A stretch of DNA of 64,000 bases, from the NCBI RefSeq assembly GCF_008843145.1, contig NZ_CP030265.1:3086001-3150000 (forward strand), in the 5' to 3' direction. Under the pieces are notes generated by a model that saw only the letters and a list, made by a program, of their open reading frames with translations, was not told where the DNA came from and made no database searches. A program made the translations under genes and the position numbers. Numbering within the stretch: the first letter of the stretch is position 1; every line of letters begins with the position of its first letter. This document shows positions 45,352 through 54,015 of the stretch, piece after piece. The stretch comes from Skermanella pratensis. Its GTDB lineage: Bacteria > Pseudomonadota > Alphaproteobacteria > Azospirillales > Azospirillaceae.

Positions 45352-46332
45352 TCAGGCCCCGTTGGCGGCGATCAGGTCGACCAGGATGCCCTCGCGCAAG
45401 CCGCGGTCGGCGATGCGCAGCCGGGTGACCGGCCAGGTGTCGCAGATGGCCTCCAGCACGGCGCAGCCGGCGACGACGAGGTCGGCGCGCTCCCGCCCGA
45501 TGCAGGGATAGGCCGCGCGGCCGGCGAAATCCAGCTCCAGCAGCCGGCGGCTGACCGCCCGCGCGTGGTCGATCTGGAGATAGCTGCCGTCCACCACCGA
45601 CCGCTCGTAGCGCTGAAGCCCGAGATGGATGCCGGCCAGCGTGGTAACGGTGCCGGAGGTGCCGAGCATCTGCACCTCGCCGCGCTCGACCGAGCGGCGG
45701 ATGCCGTTCCGCCCCTCGAACGCGGCCAGCGCCTCCGCGATCTCGTCCACCATGGTCACGTAGGTGGACGCCGACACCCGGTCGCCGCCATAGGACTCGG
45801 TGAGTCCCACGACGCCCTGGGGGACCGAGATCTGGTCGATCATGCGCGGCCGTCCGCTGCCGCCCAGTTCCAGCCACATCAGCTCGGTCGAGCCGCCGCC
45901 GATGTCGAAGACGAGCGCGTTGCGCACGGCGGGGTCGAGCAGCGGCGCGCAGCCGGCCAGCGCCAGCCGCGCCTCCTCGTGGGTCGAGATGATGTCGAGC
46001 GGGATGCCGGTCTCGCGCTCCACCAGGTCGATGAAGTCGTCGCAGTTCTCGGCCCGGCGGCACGCCTCGGTCGCGACCGCCCGCACCGCCGTGACCCCGC
46101 GCCGCTCCAGCTTCGCGGCGCAGATGCGGAGCGCCGCCAGCGAGCGTTCCATGGCGGCCTCGGACAGCATCCGCGTACGGCTGACGCCCTCACCCAGCCG
46201 GACGATGCGCGAGAACGCGTCGATCACGCGGAACCCGCCTGCGACCAACGGCTTCGCCACGAGCAACCGGCAATTGTTGGTGCCGAGATCGAGCGCGGCG
46301 AAAACCGGCCGCGCGTACGAAGCCGGGCGCAT
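45352..46332 (-). CDS. Exopolyphosphatase / pppGpp phosphatase (Ppx/GppA family)
   Basis: This ASKHA-fold phosphatase has FAALDLGTNNCRLLVA, VRAVATEACRRAENC, the phosphate loop FDIGGGSTELMWLELG and LGTSGTVTTLAGIHL. It acts on polyphosphate or pppGpp. The start is uncertain. The ATG at 46332 gives 326 residues and begins just before the first motif. The frame stays open to an ATG at 46464 inside a perfect inverted repeat, which would add 44 residues of low-complexity sequence. The C-terminus ends right after the ILVDLI segment, so it is the short alphaproteobacterial form. Confidence 0.9.
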   Translation of the reverse strand: MRPASYARPVFAALDLGTNNCRLLVAKPLVAGGFRVIDAFSRIVRLGEGVSRTRMLSEAAMERSLAALRICAAKLERRGVTAVRAVATEACRRAENCDDFIDLVERETGIPLDIISTHEEARLALAGCAPLLDPAVRNALVFDIGGGSTELMWLELGGSGRPRMIDQISVPQGVVGLTESYGGDRVSASTYVTMVDEIAEALAAFEGRNGIRRSVERGEVQMLGTSGTVTTLAGIHLGLQRYERSVVDGSYLQIDHARAVSRRLLELDFAGRAAYPCIGRERADLVVAGCAVLEAICDTWPVTRLRIADRGLREGILVDLIAANGA

Positions 46333-46428
46333 GCCCGCCGCCGTCCCCTGCCGATCAATGCCCAACTCGATGTTCACGCTGCCCCCAACCGTCTCCGCCG
46401 ACGCCCCGATTGGCCGACCATGGCTGAA

Positions 46429-46465
46429 CATGATCAATCCGGGCCGAATGCCCGGATTGATCATG
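46429..46465. repeat. Perfect 16-base inverted repeat upstream of the Ppx/GppA gene
   Basis: CATGATCAATCCGGGC and its exact complement are separated by 5 bases (CGAAT). Both arms carry ATGATCAATCCGGG. There is no T-run on either side, so a simple terminator is unlikely. It may be an operator or an RNA hairpin in the leader of the minus-strand gene. Confidence 0.75.
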
Positions 46466-46931
46466 GTAGCTCAATCCTCCCCCGCGATGAAAGGATGCCT
46501 TTCGGCGGCGACCTCCGATAATTCGTCGGCTGGCGGGAGAACGACGGGGACGCCGGCGGGAGGCGTGGGCCGGGACGTGGTGAAAGGCGTACCCCCGGGG
46601 CATGTCGTCATCTGTCATCATGGAGACGCATCCGGCGCTGGATTCCCGCGCCCGGACCGTGGGTCTTCGCACCGGTGCGCTGCGGATGACCACCGTTGTT
46701 TCCTGCTATTCACGGTTAAATGATCCGGCGCGACGGCTCGGGATACCCTACCACGTCAACCGTAAAGATTATAATCCTGACATGCGCCGGGTTGGCCGGA
46801 AGGACCCGATATCCGGCGTCGCGAGCGAAAAAAGTTGGAAAAAGGGCTTTCGCACGCCGAACCGCTTTGCTATACACCGGCACCCGAGCAGAGGACAGCG
46901 CCGATACGAAGCGTACTGGACTGAAGCTTGA
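46466..46931. other. Gap before tRNA-Gln with a likely tRNA promoter
   Basis: About 470 bases have no supported gene; the short open frames lack ribosome sites and family signals. Near the right end, TATACA at 46871-46876 with TTTCGC 17 bases upstream and A-rich tracts at about 46829-46842 looks like the tRNA-Gln promoter. It leaves a leader of about 50 bases. Confidence 0.45.
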
Positions 46932-47005
46932 TGGGGGATCGTCTAGTGGTAGGACAGCGGACTCTGACTCCGCCAGCCTAGGTTCGAATCCTAGTCCCCC
47001 AACCA
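46932..47005 (+). tRNA. tRNA-Gln (anticodon CTG)
   Basis: A complete 74-base cloverleaf. The acceptor TGGGGGA pairs with TCCCCCA and the CCA end is encoded. The anticodon arm is GCGGA-CTCTGAC-TCCGC, giving CTG (reads CAG). The T arm is CTAGG-TTCGAAT-CCTAG. Its 3' end borders an eroded mobile-element region. Confidence 0.97.
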
Positions 47006-47118
47006 ATTCTCCTCCCAAAGCCTTCTTTTCCCAGCATTTTCGGCCGGCACCGGCACCAGATTGTGTGCTGTGCCGTGCGGGTGTGCCGCCGGCGACGCTC
47101 CGAACGACGGAGCGGACC

Positions 47119-47394
47119 ATGGCACTGGATAACCATCTCTACCGGCGCGGCACGACCTTCTACTGACGCCGCACTCTTCCCGCCTGCCCTCGCTTTTCGA
47201 AAGCCGGCGGTGCCGACTTCCGCATCTCGCTTCGGACCCAGGTCCTCGCTCCCGCACGGCAACACGCGCGGCGCCTCGGCGTCGCCACGGACGCCGTGCT
47301 CGATCTTCTGAGCGATGCCATGCAGGCCGGACTTGTCGATACCGAGAGATTGCGCGCACTCCTCACCCCGACCCTGCGCGCCGAGCTGGAGTGA
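47119..47394 (+). pseudogene. Tyrosine-recombinase (integrase) N-terminal remnant
   Basis: One frame reads MALDNHLYRRGTTFY, then TGA (47164-47166) where integrases of this type have Trp. It then continues RRTLPACPRF, FRISLRTQVLAPARQHARRL and TERLRALLTPTLRAELE, and stops. This matches the N-terminal, arm-binding part of tyrosine recombinases that target tRNA genes. The catalytic domain is absent and the reading stops just before the IS3 remnant. Its position 113 bases after a tRNA 3' end fits a decayed integrative element. Family assignment is from pattern only. Confidence 0.55.
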
Positions 47395-47423
47395 GGTGGC
47401 TCCGTTTGTCTGAACAGGTTTTT

Positions 47424-48127
47424 CAGCGGATAAGTGGAGCGTCTGCCGGGTTCAGGCTGCCGCAATATGCGGAAGCGGGGCGAAGTAGGCCTGATCGGGT
47501 GTTTGCCGGTCAAGGCTCGAATCAGGTCTGCGGGAGTTGTAAACGCCGAAGTAATTGGCGAGCGATTTCCGCGCCTCGGCTACCGTATCGTAGGCCTTCA
47601 GGTATATTTCCTCGTACTTGACGAAGCGCCAGAGCCGCTCCACGAGCACATTGTCGCGCCATGTGCTGGCCTTGGCAGGTAGTAAACGCTGCCCCGGCTG
47701 ACATTGAGCACCTTGGCCTGCCGCGTCACCGGCAGATCATGGGAGCGGTCGATCATCGCTTTGCGCGAGGCCTACCCGCCTTGGCCTGGCGCGCCGGCCA
47801 AAAAATCGTTCTCCAGCGTCAGCTCTCCGATCTTGGCATGCAGCACCGTCAGATCGATCGCCGGACGCTGACTGTCGCCGCGGCTGTCCGATCCAAACAC
47901 TCCGGCCGCCCCATCGAGAAGCTGTGCCTTCCATTGGGTGAGCTGGTTGGGATGAATGTCCAACTGCTGAGCCAACTCGGCCAGCGTCTTCTCGCCCTTG
48001 ACGGCAGCCAAAGCCACCTTCGCCGTAAAAACCGGTGTGTGGTTCCGGCGTGGTCTTCTCGTCATGGTCTCTCCTGTGCGGCACAAATACTGGCCACTTT
48101 CAGGCAGAAACTCCACTTATCCCGCTG
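47424..48127 (-). mobile_element. IS3-family deletion derivative
   Basis: Near-identical ends, CAGCGGATAAGTGGAG at 47424-47439 and the complement of CAGCGGGATAAGTGGAG at 48111-48127, enclose about 704 bases. The element reads on the minus strand as orfA followed by a broken orfB. The start of orfB (KVLNVSRGSVYYLPRP, about 47680-47760) joins directly to its last quarter (TWRDNVLVERLW through YNSRRPDSSLDRQTPDQAYF, 47452-47675) in a different frame. The central part with two catalytic Asp residues is missing, so the copy cannot encode a transposase. Confidence 0.8.
47772..48065 (-). CDS. IS3-family OrfA (helix-turn-helix subunit)
   Basis: From the ATG at 48065 (MTRRPRRNHTPVFTAKVAL) this 97-residue product has the IS3 OrfA helix-turn-helix (GEKTLAELAQQLDIHPNQLT) and a leucine-rich coiled end (LHAKIGELTLENDFLAGA). 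In intact elements it is fused to OrfB by frameshifting. Here OrfB is internally deleted, so OrfA could at most act as a DNA-binding inhibitor. Confidence 0.75.
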   Translation of the reverse strand: MTRRPRRNHTPVFTAKVALAAVKGEKTLAELAQQLDIHPNQLTQWKAQLLDGAAGVFGSDSRGDSQRPAIDLTVLHAKIGELTLENDFLAGAPGQGG

Positions 48128-48281
48128 TCAAGATTTCCTGAGCCAGCTCTCTTTCACGCCAATGCACATGATTTCGGCGGCCGCCAAAACCTGGCAGAGG
48201 CTGAAGGGCGAAAACCAGTTGCCCAAGGTTATCCAGAGCGTCACATTCCGAGACCGCATCGAGGTCACCATGCCGACATGA
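48128..48281 (+). pseudogene. IS256-like transposase, C-terminal fragment
   Basis: The last 40 or so codons of an open frame read SAAAKTWQRLKGENQLPKVI, then QSVTFRDRIEV, ending at TGA 48279-48281. This is the typical C-terminus of IS256-family transposases. Everything upstream is replaced by the IS3 remnant, whose end lies directly before it, so that element probably landed in or beside this gene. Confidence 0.55.
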
Positions 48282-48341
48282 CACAGCCCCGCCCAACGAC
48301 CTCGTCACCCAATCTTTGCCCTAGCTCCAGGGAGAGAAGCT

Positions 48342-49223
48342 ATGTTTAGGAATATTGTCCTTGGTGGTGAGCCGGGCACCTTCCATGGACGCGACGACGA
48401 CCTCTATGTGCAGCATTTGCCCGCGCACGCCCGCGAACTCGACAAGCTGGCGAGCGTAGCAAAGGCAGTTCTTCCTGATGACGCTATCGTCATGGACATC
48501 GGCGCGAACATCGGACTTACGCCTGTACTTCTCGCGCGGCATGCTGCCCAGGTCGTGGCACTGGAACCATCACCGGACAATTTCTCATATCTTAAGCGCA
48601 ATTTGAGCGAAAATAGAGTGACAAACGTTCTCGCTCATCAGGTGGCGGCCAGCAGTTCTCTCGGTACAATCTCTTTCCATCAGGCTCAGTTCGGTGCTGG
48701 CAGCAGCCAGGTTGATGCCCGGCACATCGCACAGAACAATACGCCGTCAATCGTCGTTCCTGCGGTACGTGTCGACGACTTGGTCACAGAGCTTGGCTTG
48801 CAACGACTAGACTTCGTAAAGATCGATGTCGAGGGCTTTGAGATCGATGTCCTCCGCGGAATGGAGAAGACGATCACCGGATTGCGACCAACGGTTTTTC
48901 TCGAATTCAACAGTTGGTGTATGATCGCATTCCGAAATCTCAATCCGAGAGAGCTTCTTGATCTGATTCTTGAGCAGTTCGAGTTCGTATTCTGGGTAGC
49001 GGAAGGCAACTGCATACGCATCACACCAGGAACAGGTCCCATTGCTTTCCTGCACGAGAACTTGGTCAGGCATCATTGCATGACTGACGTGATCTGTACA
49101 TCAAGCCGGTCTGTGGCGGAGAAAATTGAAGCGATCCGCTTCAAGCCGAGCGCCGAAGAACAATTGAGTCGTGCCGCGGAAAGCGTTGTTGACCGAGCTA
49201 AGCGCTTGCTACGACGAAGATAG
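48342..49223 (+). CDS. FkbM-family SAM methyltransferase
   Basis: The 293-residue protein has the FkbM pattern: SAM loop VMDIGANIGLTPVLLA, acidic VVALEPSPDNFSYLKRNL, then LDFVKIDVEGFEIDVLRGM and PTVFLEFNSWCM. These enzymes O-methylate sugars, lipids or secondary metabolites. Base composition is clearly lower in GC than most neighbours, and the gene sits alone in a mobile-element remnant between two tRNAs, so transfer is likely. GGGAGAG lies 6 bases before the ATG. The C-terminal 30 residues are basic. The acceptor is unknown. Confidence 0.88.
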   Translation: MFRNIVLGGEPGTFHGRDDDLYVQHLPAHARELDKLASVAKAVLPDDAIVMDIGANIGLTPVLLARHAAQVVALEPSPDNFSYLKRNLSENRVTNVLAHQVAASSSLGTISFHQAQFGAGSSQVDARHIAQNNTPSIVVPAVRVDDLVTELGLQRLDFVKIDVEGFEIDVLRGMEKTITGLRPTVFLEFNSWCMIAFRNLNPRELLDLILEQFEFVFWVAEGNCIRITPGTGPIAFLHENLVRHHCMTDVICTSSRSVAEKIEAIRFKPSAEEQLSRAAESVVDRAKRLLRRR

Positions 49224-49669
49224 ACGTAGCGGTTTCAGAGCTGACTTGAGAGTGTCGGGAATTTTGGTTCTCCCGCACTTTGTATCGATCAGGCGGCCAG
49301 GACAACTCGGCGGCGGATCAGATCGAAGTTTGTGCGGCCGTCCTTGCTGGGAAGCGACGCCGACTATCTGCGGACGATGGTTCAGGCTTCGCTGGAAGCT
49401 GGGGAAGAAACGGGTGGGGAGTCCCCCGGCCACTAGGACCGGACTGGAGGCCATACAGGGGCGTTCCCAGAGGCTTTACTGGCGGGGCTGGATCGGGCTG
49501 ATTTTTGCTCAAGGATGGGAGAGGCCATCACCATATCGGTGGTGGTCGAGGTTCCCCCATACCGCCCGGCAGGGCCGCCAGAACGTTGTTGGAAAGCGTT
49601 GGTGGAATGGGCTTCAGCCGGTGCCTGTTTTCTCAATCAAACCAACAAAGTAGCTGGCTGATGAAAAGC
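49224..49669. other. Gap between the FkbM gene and tRNA-Glu
   Basis: About 445 bases of mixed composition. One plus-strand frame reads PSLLGSDADYLRTMVQASLE and soon stops, which looks like a short gene remnant I cannot place. No RNA gene, complete ORF or repeat was recognised. It completes the eroded region that ends at the tRNA 3' end. Confidence 0.4.
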
Positions 49670-49745
<76 letters not shown>

Positions 49746-49853
49746 GAGGCGCTGAAGTGAGTGGATGGATAGCCGGGCAACGGGGGTAAATCAAGGCGGA
49801 TTTTGCTGGGGCGGCGAAGTTTCTGTGGGAAATTTCTCCGCCCCCGCAATGGG

Positions 49854-51644
49854 TCAGCCGCCGGCGCCCCAGACCGGAGCGGCGTCCTCGATCATCAACT
49901 GGACCTCGTTACGGCCCTGCCAGTTGTCGGGGCGCAGATAGCCGGCGACATGCAGCGGAGCGCCGCCGCTCTTGAGCAGGCCCTTGCCCAAATCGCTGTC
50001 CAGCGCGCGGAACGCAATGGCCTTCAGTCGCTCGCCTCCTCCGCTGGTCAGGATGCAGCGGACGTGGTTCTCGCCGACCACACTCGCATGAGCGATACGG
50101 GCATCGGCCAGGGCGAAGCGGGGCTCTGAATTGCCGGTGCCGAACGGTCCCAGGCGGGCCAGGGTACCGACCAAGTCCGGCGTGGCGCCTCCCACCGACA
50201 GCACGCCGTCCAGTTCCAGGGTCGGGGCGAGCGGCCCCCCCTCCTGCTGGGCGGCGATGCGGTCGGACAGGAACCGTTTCAGCTCCGGCAACCGCTCGGC
50301 GGCTGCCGTGAAACCGGCGGCCATGCGATGGCCGCCGCCGGCGATCAGCAGGCCGGCATGGCGCGCGGCGATCACCGCCGCCCCCAGGTCCACACCGCGC
50401 ACCGACCGGCCGGACGCCTTGCCGATGCCCTTGTCCAGCGCTACGACACAAGCCGCGCGGTTGTAACGCTCCTTCAGGCGGGCGGCGACGATGCCGATCA
50501 CCCCCGGGTGCCACCCCTCGCCAACCGCGAAGACCAGCCCGCCCAGGTCCTCCAGCGCCGCCTCGACCTGGACCATCGCCTCTTCGACCACGGCCGCCTC
50601 GATTGCGCGGCGCTCGGTGTTGTGCTGGTCGAGGATGCGCGCCAGGTCGGCGGCCTCTGCCGGATCGTCGGTCGACAGCAGCCGGGCTCCCAGGTCGGAC
50701 GCGCCGACCCTGCCGCCGGCGTTCACCCGCGGCCCCAGGATATAGCCGGCATGCCAAGCGTCCGGCTTCTCCGCCAGCTTGCAAAGGTCGGACAGGGCGG
50801 TGATGCCCGGGTTGGACCGCCGCGCCATCACCCTCAGCCCTTGGCTCACCAGCGCACGGTTGAGGCCGACCAGCGGGACCACGTCGCACACCGTGCCCAA
50901 TGCCACGATGTCCAGCCAGCCCAGCAGGTCCGGCTGCGGCCGGCCCGCCGACCACCAGCCGGCGTCCCGCAGCACGCGGTTGAGCGCGACGACCAGCAGG
51001 AAGGTGACGCCGACCGCCGCCAGCGTCTTGTGCGGCGAGGCGTCGTCCACCCGGTTGGGGTTCACCACCGCGACGGCCTGGGGCAACCGCGGCTCCGCGG
51101 CGTGGTGGTCGATCACCACGACGTCAAGCCCCGCGCCGGCGGCGGCGGCCAGCGGGTCGAAGGCGGTCACGCCGCAATCGACGGTGACCACCAGGCTTAC
51201 GCCCGATTCCTTCAGGCGGATAAGCGCCGGCGCGTTTGGTCCGTAGCCCTCAGCGATCCGGTCGGGAATATAGACGGACAGATCCGCCCCCGCCGCCCGG
51301 AAAAAACGGCGCAGCAGGGCCGAGGAGGTGGCGCCGTCCACATCATAGTCGCCGAATACCGCCACCCGTTCGCCGGCCCTGATCGCCCTTGCGATCCGGT
51401 CAGCCGCCGCATCCATGTCCTTCAGGTGGCTGGGGTCGGGCAGCAGTGCCTTCAAGGTCGGCGACAGGAAGCTGTCCGCCGTGGGCAGGTCGACGCCACG
51501 TGCCGAGAGGACGCGGCCGACCAACTCCGGCAGACCGTGGCTCTGGGCGAGCGCCAGGGCCGTTCGCTCGTCGGACGGCCGGGCGACCCAGCGCCGGCCG
51601 CCCAACGAGCGGGCTACGTTCAGAAAGGCTTGTTGGGAACTCAC
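49854..51644 (-). CDS. recJ: Single-stranded-DNA-specific exonuclease RecJ
   Basis: RecJ degrades single-stranded DNA 5' to 3' in recombination and mismatch repair. The 596-residue DHH-family protein shows FGDYDVDGATSSALL near residue 97, VTVDCGVTA, VVIDHHAAEPRLP (the DHH motif), a DHHA1 domain with GGHRMAAGFTAAAERL and a C-terminal OB-like part. The ATG overlaps the stop of glpX (ATGA), so the two are translationally coupled, an arrangement seen in many alphaproteobacteria. Confidence 0.96.
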   Translation of the reverse strand: MSSQQAFLNVARSLGGRRWVARPSDERTALALAQSHGLPELVGRVLSARGVDLPTADSFLSPTLKALLPDPSHLKDMDAAADRIARAIRAGERVAVFGDYDVDGATSSALLRRFFRAAGADLSVYIPDRIAEGYGPNAPALIRLKESGVSLVVTVDCGVTAFDPLAAAAGAGLDVVVIDHHAAEPRLPQAVAVVNPNRVDDASPHKTLAAVGVTFLLVVALNRVLRDAGWWSAGRPQPDLLGWLDIVALGTVCDVVPLVGLNRALVSQGLRVMARRSNPGITALSDLCKLAEKPDAWHAGYILGPRVNAGGRVGASDLGARLLSTDDPAEAADLARILDQHNTERRAIEAAVVEEAMVQVEAALEDLGGLVFAVGEGWHPGVIGIVAARLKERYNRAACVVALDKGIGKASGRSVRGVDLGAAVIAARHAGLLIAGGGHRMAAGFTAAAERLPELKRFLSDRIAAQQEGGPLAPTLELDGVLSVGGATPDLVGTLARLGPFGTGNSEPRFALADARIAHASVVGENHVRCILTSGGGERLKAIAFRALDSDLGKGLLKSGGAPLHVAGYLRPDNWQGRNEVQLMIEDAAPVWGAGG

Positions 51645-52633
51645 TGATCGGACGGGCCGAAACCGGTCTTGCGGCGGAAGTTGTGGTGCGCCTCGACGAT
51701 GCGGACGGTGCCGCTCTTCGAGCGCATGACGATCGAGTGGGTCACGGCGCCGCCGGCGAAGCGGCGCACGCCCCGCAGCATCGTGCCGGTGGTGACGCCG
51801 GTGGCGGCGAACATCACGTTGCCGCTGGCCAGGTCGTTCAGCTCGTACTTGCGGGTCAGGTCGGTGACGCCCCAGCGCGCCGCCCGGGCCTTCTCGTCGT
51901 CGTTGCGGAACAGCAGGCGGCCCTGGAACTGGCCGCCGATGCAGCGCAGGGCCGCAGCCGCCAGCACGCCTTCGGGGGCGCCGCCGCTGCCCATGTACAT
52001 GTCCACGCCACTTTCCGGCTGGGAAGTGGCGATCACGCCGGACACATCGCCGTCGGAGATCAGCATGATCCGGGCACCGGCCTCGCGGACCTTGGCGATC
52101 AACTCCGAGTGGCGCGGCCGGTCCAGGATGCAGACCAGCAGCTCGGAGACTTCGGCGCCCTTGGTCTTGGCCAGGTTCCTCAGGTTGTTGGCGACGGTCT
52201 CGTCCAGGTCCACCACGTTATTGGGCAGATTGCCGCCAACCGCGATCTTGTCCATGTAGACGTCGGGTGCGTTCAGGAAGCCGCCTTCTTCGGCCATCGC
52301 CACCACGGCCAGCGCGTTCGGCCCGCCGGTCGCGGTGATGGTGGTGCCTTCAAGCGGGTCGAGGGCGATATCGACCTTGGGGCCGCCGGTGCCGACCTTC
52401 TCGCCGATATACAGCATCGGCGCCTCGTCCCGCTCGCCCTCGCCGATCACGACGGTGCCGTCGATCGCCAGGCTGTTCAGCGCCTGGCGCATCGCGTCCA
52501 CGGCGGCCTGGTCGGCCAGCTTCTCGTCGCCGCGGCCGATCAGCAGCGATGCCGACAGGGCGGCCGCCTCGGTCACGCGTACGACCTCGAGGGCCAGGTT
52601 GCGGTCCATCTGACGCGCTGCTTGCTCTACCAT
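51641..52633 (-). CDS. glpX: Fructose-1,6-bisphosphatase class II
   Basis: GlpX hydrolyses fructose-1,6-bisphosphate in gluconeogenesis. From the ATG at 52633, with AGGGG upstream, the protein has 330 residues, the family length. Metal and substrate motifs are VVIGEGERDEAPMLYIGE, DIALDPLEGTTITATGG, MYMGSGGAPEGVLAAAAL and the dimer region GRLLFRNDDEK. It lies between hom and recJ on the same strand, about 90 bases after hom. The order hom-glpX-recJ is conserved in many alphaproteobacteria. Confidence 0.96.
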   Translation of the reverse strand: MVEQAARQMDRNLALEVVRVTEAAALSASLLIGRGDEKLADQAAVDAMRQALNSLAIDGTVVIGEGERDEAPMLYIGEKVGTGGPKVDIALDPLEGTTITATGGPNALAVVAMAEEGGFLNAPDVYMDKIAVGGNLPNNVVDLDETVANNLRNLAKTKGAEVSELLVCILDRPRHSELIAKVREAGARIMLISDGDVSGVIATSQPESGVDMYMGSGGAPEGVLAAAALRCIGGQFQGRLLFRNDDEKARAARWGVTDLTRKYELNDLASGNVMFAATGVTTGTMLRGVRRFAGGAVTHSIVMRSKSGTVRIVEAHHNFRRKTGFGPSDQ

Positions 52634-52723
52634 CGTTTTCCCCTGGGTTCTTCCCCATTTCCTCAATCGATTGAACTTCCACCGGAGCCTTGTCGTCCGG
52701 GCCCCCGGCCCGTCAAACCTGAC

Positions 52724-54015
52724 TCAGAACTGCTCGATGCGAATCATCCGCGGCGCCTCCAGCACCGCTTCCAACCGCGACAGCGACTCCAGCGCCCGCT
52801 GCATGGACGCTTCGTCGGTGTCGTGGGTAGTCAACACGACAGGAACAGCTTCGCCCGGCGCACGGCCGCGCTGCAGGAACGATTCCATGGAAACGTTCTC
52901 GTCACGCAGCGCCGCCGCCACCTCTGCTATCACGCCGGGGCGGTCGACCACCATGAGGCGCAGGTAGTACGCACCTCGGCGTTCCTCGGGCGGGGCGGCG
53001 CGGACGCTTTCAAGCCGCCCCGACGGGAGGCCGAAAGGCGGGGAGATCCTGCCCCGCGCCACGTCCACGAGGTCGGCCACGACCGCCGACGCGGTCGGGC
53101 CTGCACCGGCGCCGCGGCCGACGAAAGTGACTTTCTCGACGAAATCCCCGTCGGCCACCACAGCGTTGAACACGCCGTCGACGGACGCGATCGGCGAATC
53201 GATTGGCACCATGGCCGGATGGACCCGCTGCTCGACATTGCCGTTGTAGCGCCGCGCGATGCCAGGAGCTTGATCCGGTAGCCCAGCTCCCGGGCATAAT
53301 CGATATCCAGCGCCGAGATATGCCGGATACCCTCGATATGGACCGACTCGAAGTCGACCGCGCAGCCGAACGCCACGGAGGTCAGGATCGCCAGCTTGTG
53401 GGCTGCGTCCACGCCGTCGATGTCGAAGCTCGGGTCGGCCTCGGCATAGCCCAGCTTCTGGGCGTCGCCGAGAACGTCCCCGAACTCGCGCCCGGTCTCC
53501 CGCATCTCGGTCAGGATGTAGTTGCAGGTGCCGTTCAGGATGCCGTGGACTTCCTTGATCCCGTTGGCCGCGAGCCCCTCGCGGAGCCCCTTTATCACCG
53601 GGATCCCGCCGGCCACCGCCGCCTCGAAGGCGAGGGCCACCCCGTTCTCCTCGGCCAGCCGGGCAAGGCCGGTGCCGTGCAGCGCCAGCAGCGCCTTGTT
53701 GGCGGTGACCACGTGCTTGCCGCGGGACAGGGCGGCCTCGCACAATTCGCGGGCGATCCCCTCGGACCCGCCGATCAGTTCGACGACGACATCGACCTCC
53801 GGATCGGCCGCAAGCGCGGCCGCGTCCTCGTACCAGCGGGCGGCGCTGAGATCGACGCCGCGGTCACGGCCGCGCGTCCGCGCGCTGACCGCGGTGACGA
53901 TCATGCGCCGGCCGCTTCGGCCGGCCAGCAGGTCGGCATGGGTGTCCAGCAACTTCAGGACGCCGCCGCCGACGGTTCCCAGACCGGCGACCCCGATTTT
54001 CAGCGGGGCGGTCAC
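52724..54015 (-). pseudogene. hom: Homoserine dehydrogenase, frameshifted as read
   Basis: The enzyme reduces aspartate semialdehyde to homoserine for threonine and methionine. The 5' part (GTG at 54015, overlapping the aminotransferase stop as GTGA) has IGVAGLGTVGGGVLKL, VVTANKALLALHG and GILNGTCNYILTEM. After ELGYRIKLL the frame is lost. The -1 missing G at about 53262-53263 would restore GIARRYNGNVEQRVHP, then a normal C-terminus with ACT domain (YYLRLMVVDRPGVIAEVAAA). Adding one base gives 430 residues, the family length. This could be a sequencing error, since the gene is usually essential for prototrophy. Confidence 0.88.

Noticed and set aside
46602-46931. Open frames in the interval before tRNA-Gln
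   Set aside because: No ribosome site, no family signal, and they run into the likely tRNA promoter.
49280-49501. A 73-codon ORF near tRNA-Glu
   Set aside because: Gly/Arg/Trp-rich composition and no ribosome site or homologous pattern recognised.
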